Source: Planctomycetota bacterium (GTDB lineage: Bacteria > Planctomycetota > UBA11346). From it: a DNA stretch of 7,008 nucleotides. This document shows positions 6,182-7,008 of the stretch, piece after piece. The stretch covers positions 1 through 7,008 of the forward strand of contig JACDEN010000134.1 of assembly GCA_013816415.1 (NCBI GenBank). The letters run 5' to 3'. Below the pieces are notes generated by a model. That model was not told where the DNA came from, did not search any database, and saw only the letters and a list, made by a program, of their open reading frames with translations. Position numbers and translations under genes: made by a program. Numbering within the stretch: position 1 is the stretch's first letter; each line of letters begins with the position of its first letter.

Positions 6182-6298
6182 GCATTCCCCGTGCTGGTAT
6201 CGGTCATCCGCGGCCCCATCCGAACATCATGCCAAGGGGATCGTAGCACGCAAACCCCGCACGAGTCTGATCAGGCCTCTGTAAGATATACCCCGGAA
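6182..6298 (-). other. Spacer between obg and the PilU-like gene, no clear promoter
   Basis: This 117-bp spacer holds an 8-bp palindrome CTGATCAG (6267-6274) and, on the minus strand, a TACGAT box that lacks a credible -35 element. No stem-loop with a T-run is visible, so no terminator for obg can be claimed. The PilU-like gene could be transcribed from here or by readthrough from obg; the sequence does not decide. Confidence 0.35.
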
Positions 6299-7008
6299 TC
6301 ACGTTCCGTGGGCGGGCACCAGCTGCAGAAGGCGGTTTTCGAGCTCGACCAGCCCCTTGCCGCTGACCCCCGACATCGTGAGGACCTCCTGGCCGAGGCG
6401 GGCCTGGAGCTCGCGGGCTATCTCGGTCAGTTCGGGTCGGGCATCGATCTTGTTCAGGACGATCACCTGCTGCTTCTGCGCGAGCGACTCATTGAACCGC
6501 CGCAGCTCGCTGTTGAGCACCTCGATGCGCGCCGCCAGGGCATCGGCGTCGCCGTCGGACCCATCCACCAGATGAACCAGCAGCGGGCAGCGCTCGACGT
6601 GACGGAGGAACTGGTGGCCGAGCCCCTTGCCGTCCGCCGCGCCCTCGATCAATCCGGGAATGTCGGCGACGACGAAGCTCTTCGCTTCGCTCGTGCGCAC
6701 GACGCCGAGATTCGGCGCCAGCGTGGTGAAAGGATAATCGGCGACCTTGGGACGCGCCGCGGAAATCGCGCGAATCAGCGTCGACTTGCCGGCGTTGGGC
6801 ATTCCCAGCAATCCGACGTCCGCCAATACGCGCAGCTCGAGCTTCAGATGCTTCTGCTCGCCCGGCTCGCCCTTCGTGAACTGACGCGGCGCACGGTTGG
6901 TGCTCGTCTTGAAATGCAGATTCCCCAAGCCGCCCTTGCCGCCTTTGGCTAGCAGCGCACGTTGGCCGTCGGCAGCGAGATCGGCGATGCGCTCGCCCGT
7001 ATCGGCAT
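6299..7008 (-). CDS. obg: GTPase Obg, C-terminal two thirds (5' end outside window)
   Basis: Obg (CgtA) is an essential GTPase that binds the 50S ribosomal subunit and links ribosome maturation to growth and stress. The frame is open to the window edge. The first visible residues, ADTGERIADLAADGQRALLA, then KGGKGGLGN and KTSTNRAPRQFTKGEPGEQ, are the end of the glycine-rich Obg fold, so the missing part is about 100 residues. The GTPase motifs appear in order in the visible 235 residues: G1 GMPNAGKST (68-76), G2 YPFTTLAPNLG (91-101), G3 DIPGLIEGA (115-123), G4 NKID (185-188) and G5 SGVSGKGL (212-219; most relatives have SA instead of SG here). The protein ends right after the G domain and lacks the C-terminal OCT domain of some Obg proteins. 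The TTG at 6928 is internal, not the start. Confidence 0.96.
   Translation of the reverse strand, partial: ADTGERIADLAADGQRALLAKGGKGGLGNLHFKTSTNRAPRQFTKGEPGEQKHLKLELRVLADVGLLGMPNAGKSTLIRAISAARPKVADYPFTTLAPNLGVVRTSEAKSFVVADIPGLIEGAADGKGLGHQFLRHVERCPLLVHLVDGSDGDADALAARIEVLNSELRRFNESLAQKQQVIVLNKIDARPELTEIARELQARLGQEVLTMSGVSGKGLVELENRLLQLVPAHGT

Noticed and set aside
6182..6298. Sigma-54-like promoter before the PilU-like gene (TTGGCAT then TTCGG on the minus strand)
   Set aside because: The -12 element lacks the required GC and matches poorly; the resemblance is not enough to support a site.
5243..6952. Plus-strand open frame of 569 codons spanning the PilU-like gene, the spacer and obg
   Set aside because: Both genes beneath it have complete, unmistakable motif sets on the minus strand; the plus-strand product has only compositional bias.

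Overview
This window comes from a GC-rich bacterial chromosome and carries six protein genes plus one small membrane-protein gene. All but two are complete: the window starts inside feoB and ends inside obg. The lineage cannot be fixed from this sequence. The domain make-up of the family GH4 enzyme (a C-terminal carbohydrate-binding-like tail) and the PilU-like ATPase resemble genes I know from Planctomycetota and related PVC bacteria, but this is a weak inference.

Layout from left to right. (1) Positions 1-984, plus strand: the C-terminal third of the ferrous iron transporter FeoB, followed 9 bp later by a 65-residue FeoB-associated cysteine-rich membrane protein; together they are the end of a feo operon. 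(2) Positions 995-1855, minus strand: a radical SAM protein of the COG0731 type, meeting the feo operon tail to tail with only 10 bp between them. (3) Positions 1920-2190: a dense array of GGTTNGT heptamers arranged as four consecutive hairpin units separated by GTTGCTCT. It lies between the stop codon of the GH4 gene and the radical SAM gene, both read on the minus strand. (4) Positions 2197-4113, minus strand: a GH4 NAD/Mn-dependent glycosidase (alpha-galactosidase MelA-like) with a C-terminal extension of about 200 residues. (5) Positions 4114-4253: a divergent intergenic region holding a candidate operator, then a class I glutamine amidotransferase at 4254-5000 on the plus strand. (6) Positions 5001-5068: a short convergent spacer with a second, degenerate and differently sequenced heptamer inverted array. 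(7) Positions 5069-6181, minus strand: a PilT/PilU-type type IV pilus retraction ATPase. (8) Positions 6299-7008, minus strand: the GTPase Obg, running off the right edge.

The genes are mostly housekeeping or single-function and do not form one pathway: iron uptake, tRNA-modification-like radical SAM chemistry, sugar hydrolysis, pilus retraction and ribosome-associated GTPase. I see no defence system, CRISPR array, transposase, phage gene, tRNA or rRNA. What the genes do not explain is the non-coding DNA: two intergenic regions carry 7-bp-period arrays folded back on themselves, and the larger one shows an A/T versus G/T strand asymmetry that would give G-U wobble pairs only in minus-strand RNA. 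That is the most interesting material here.
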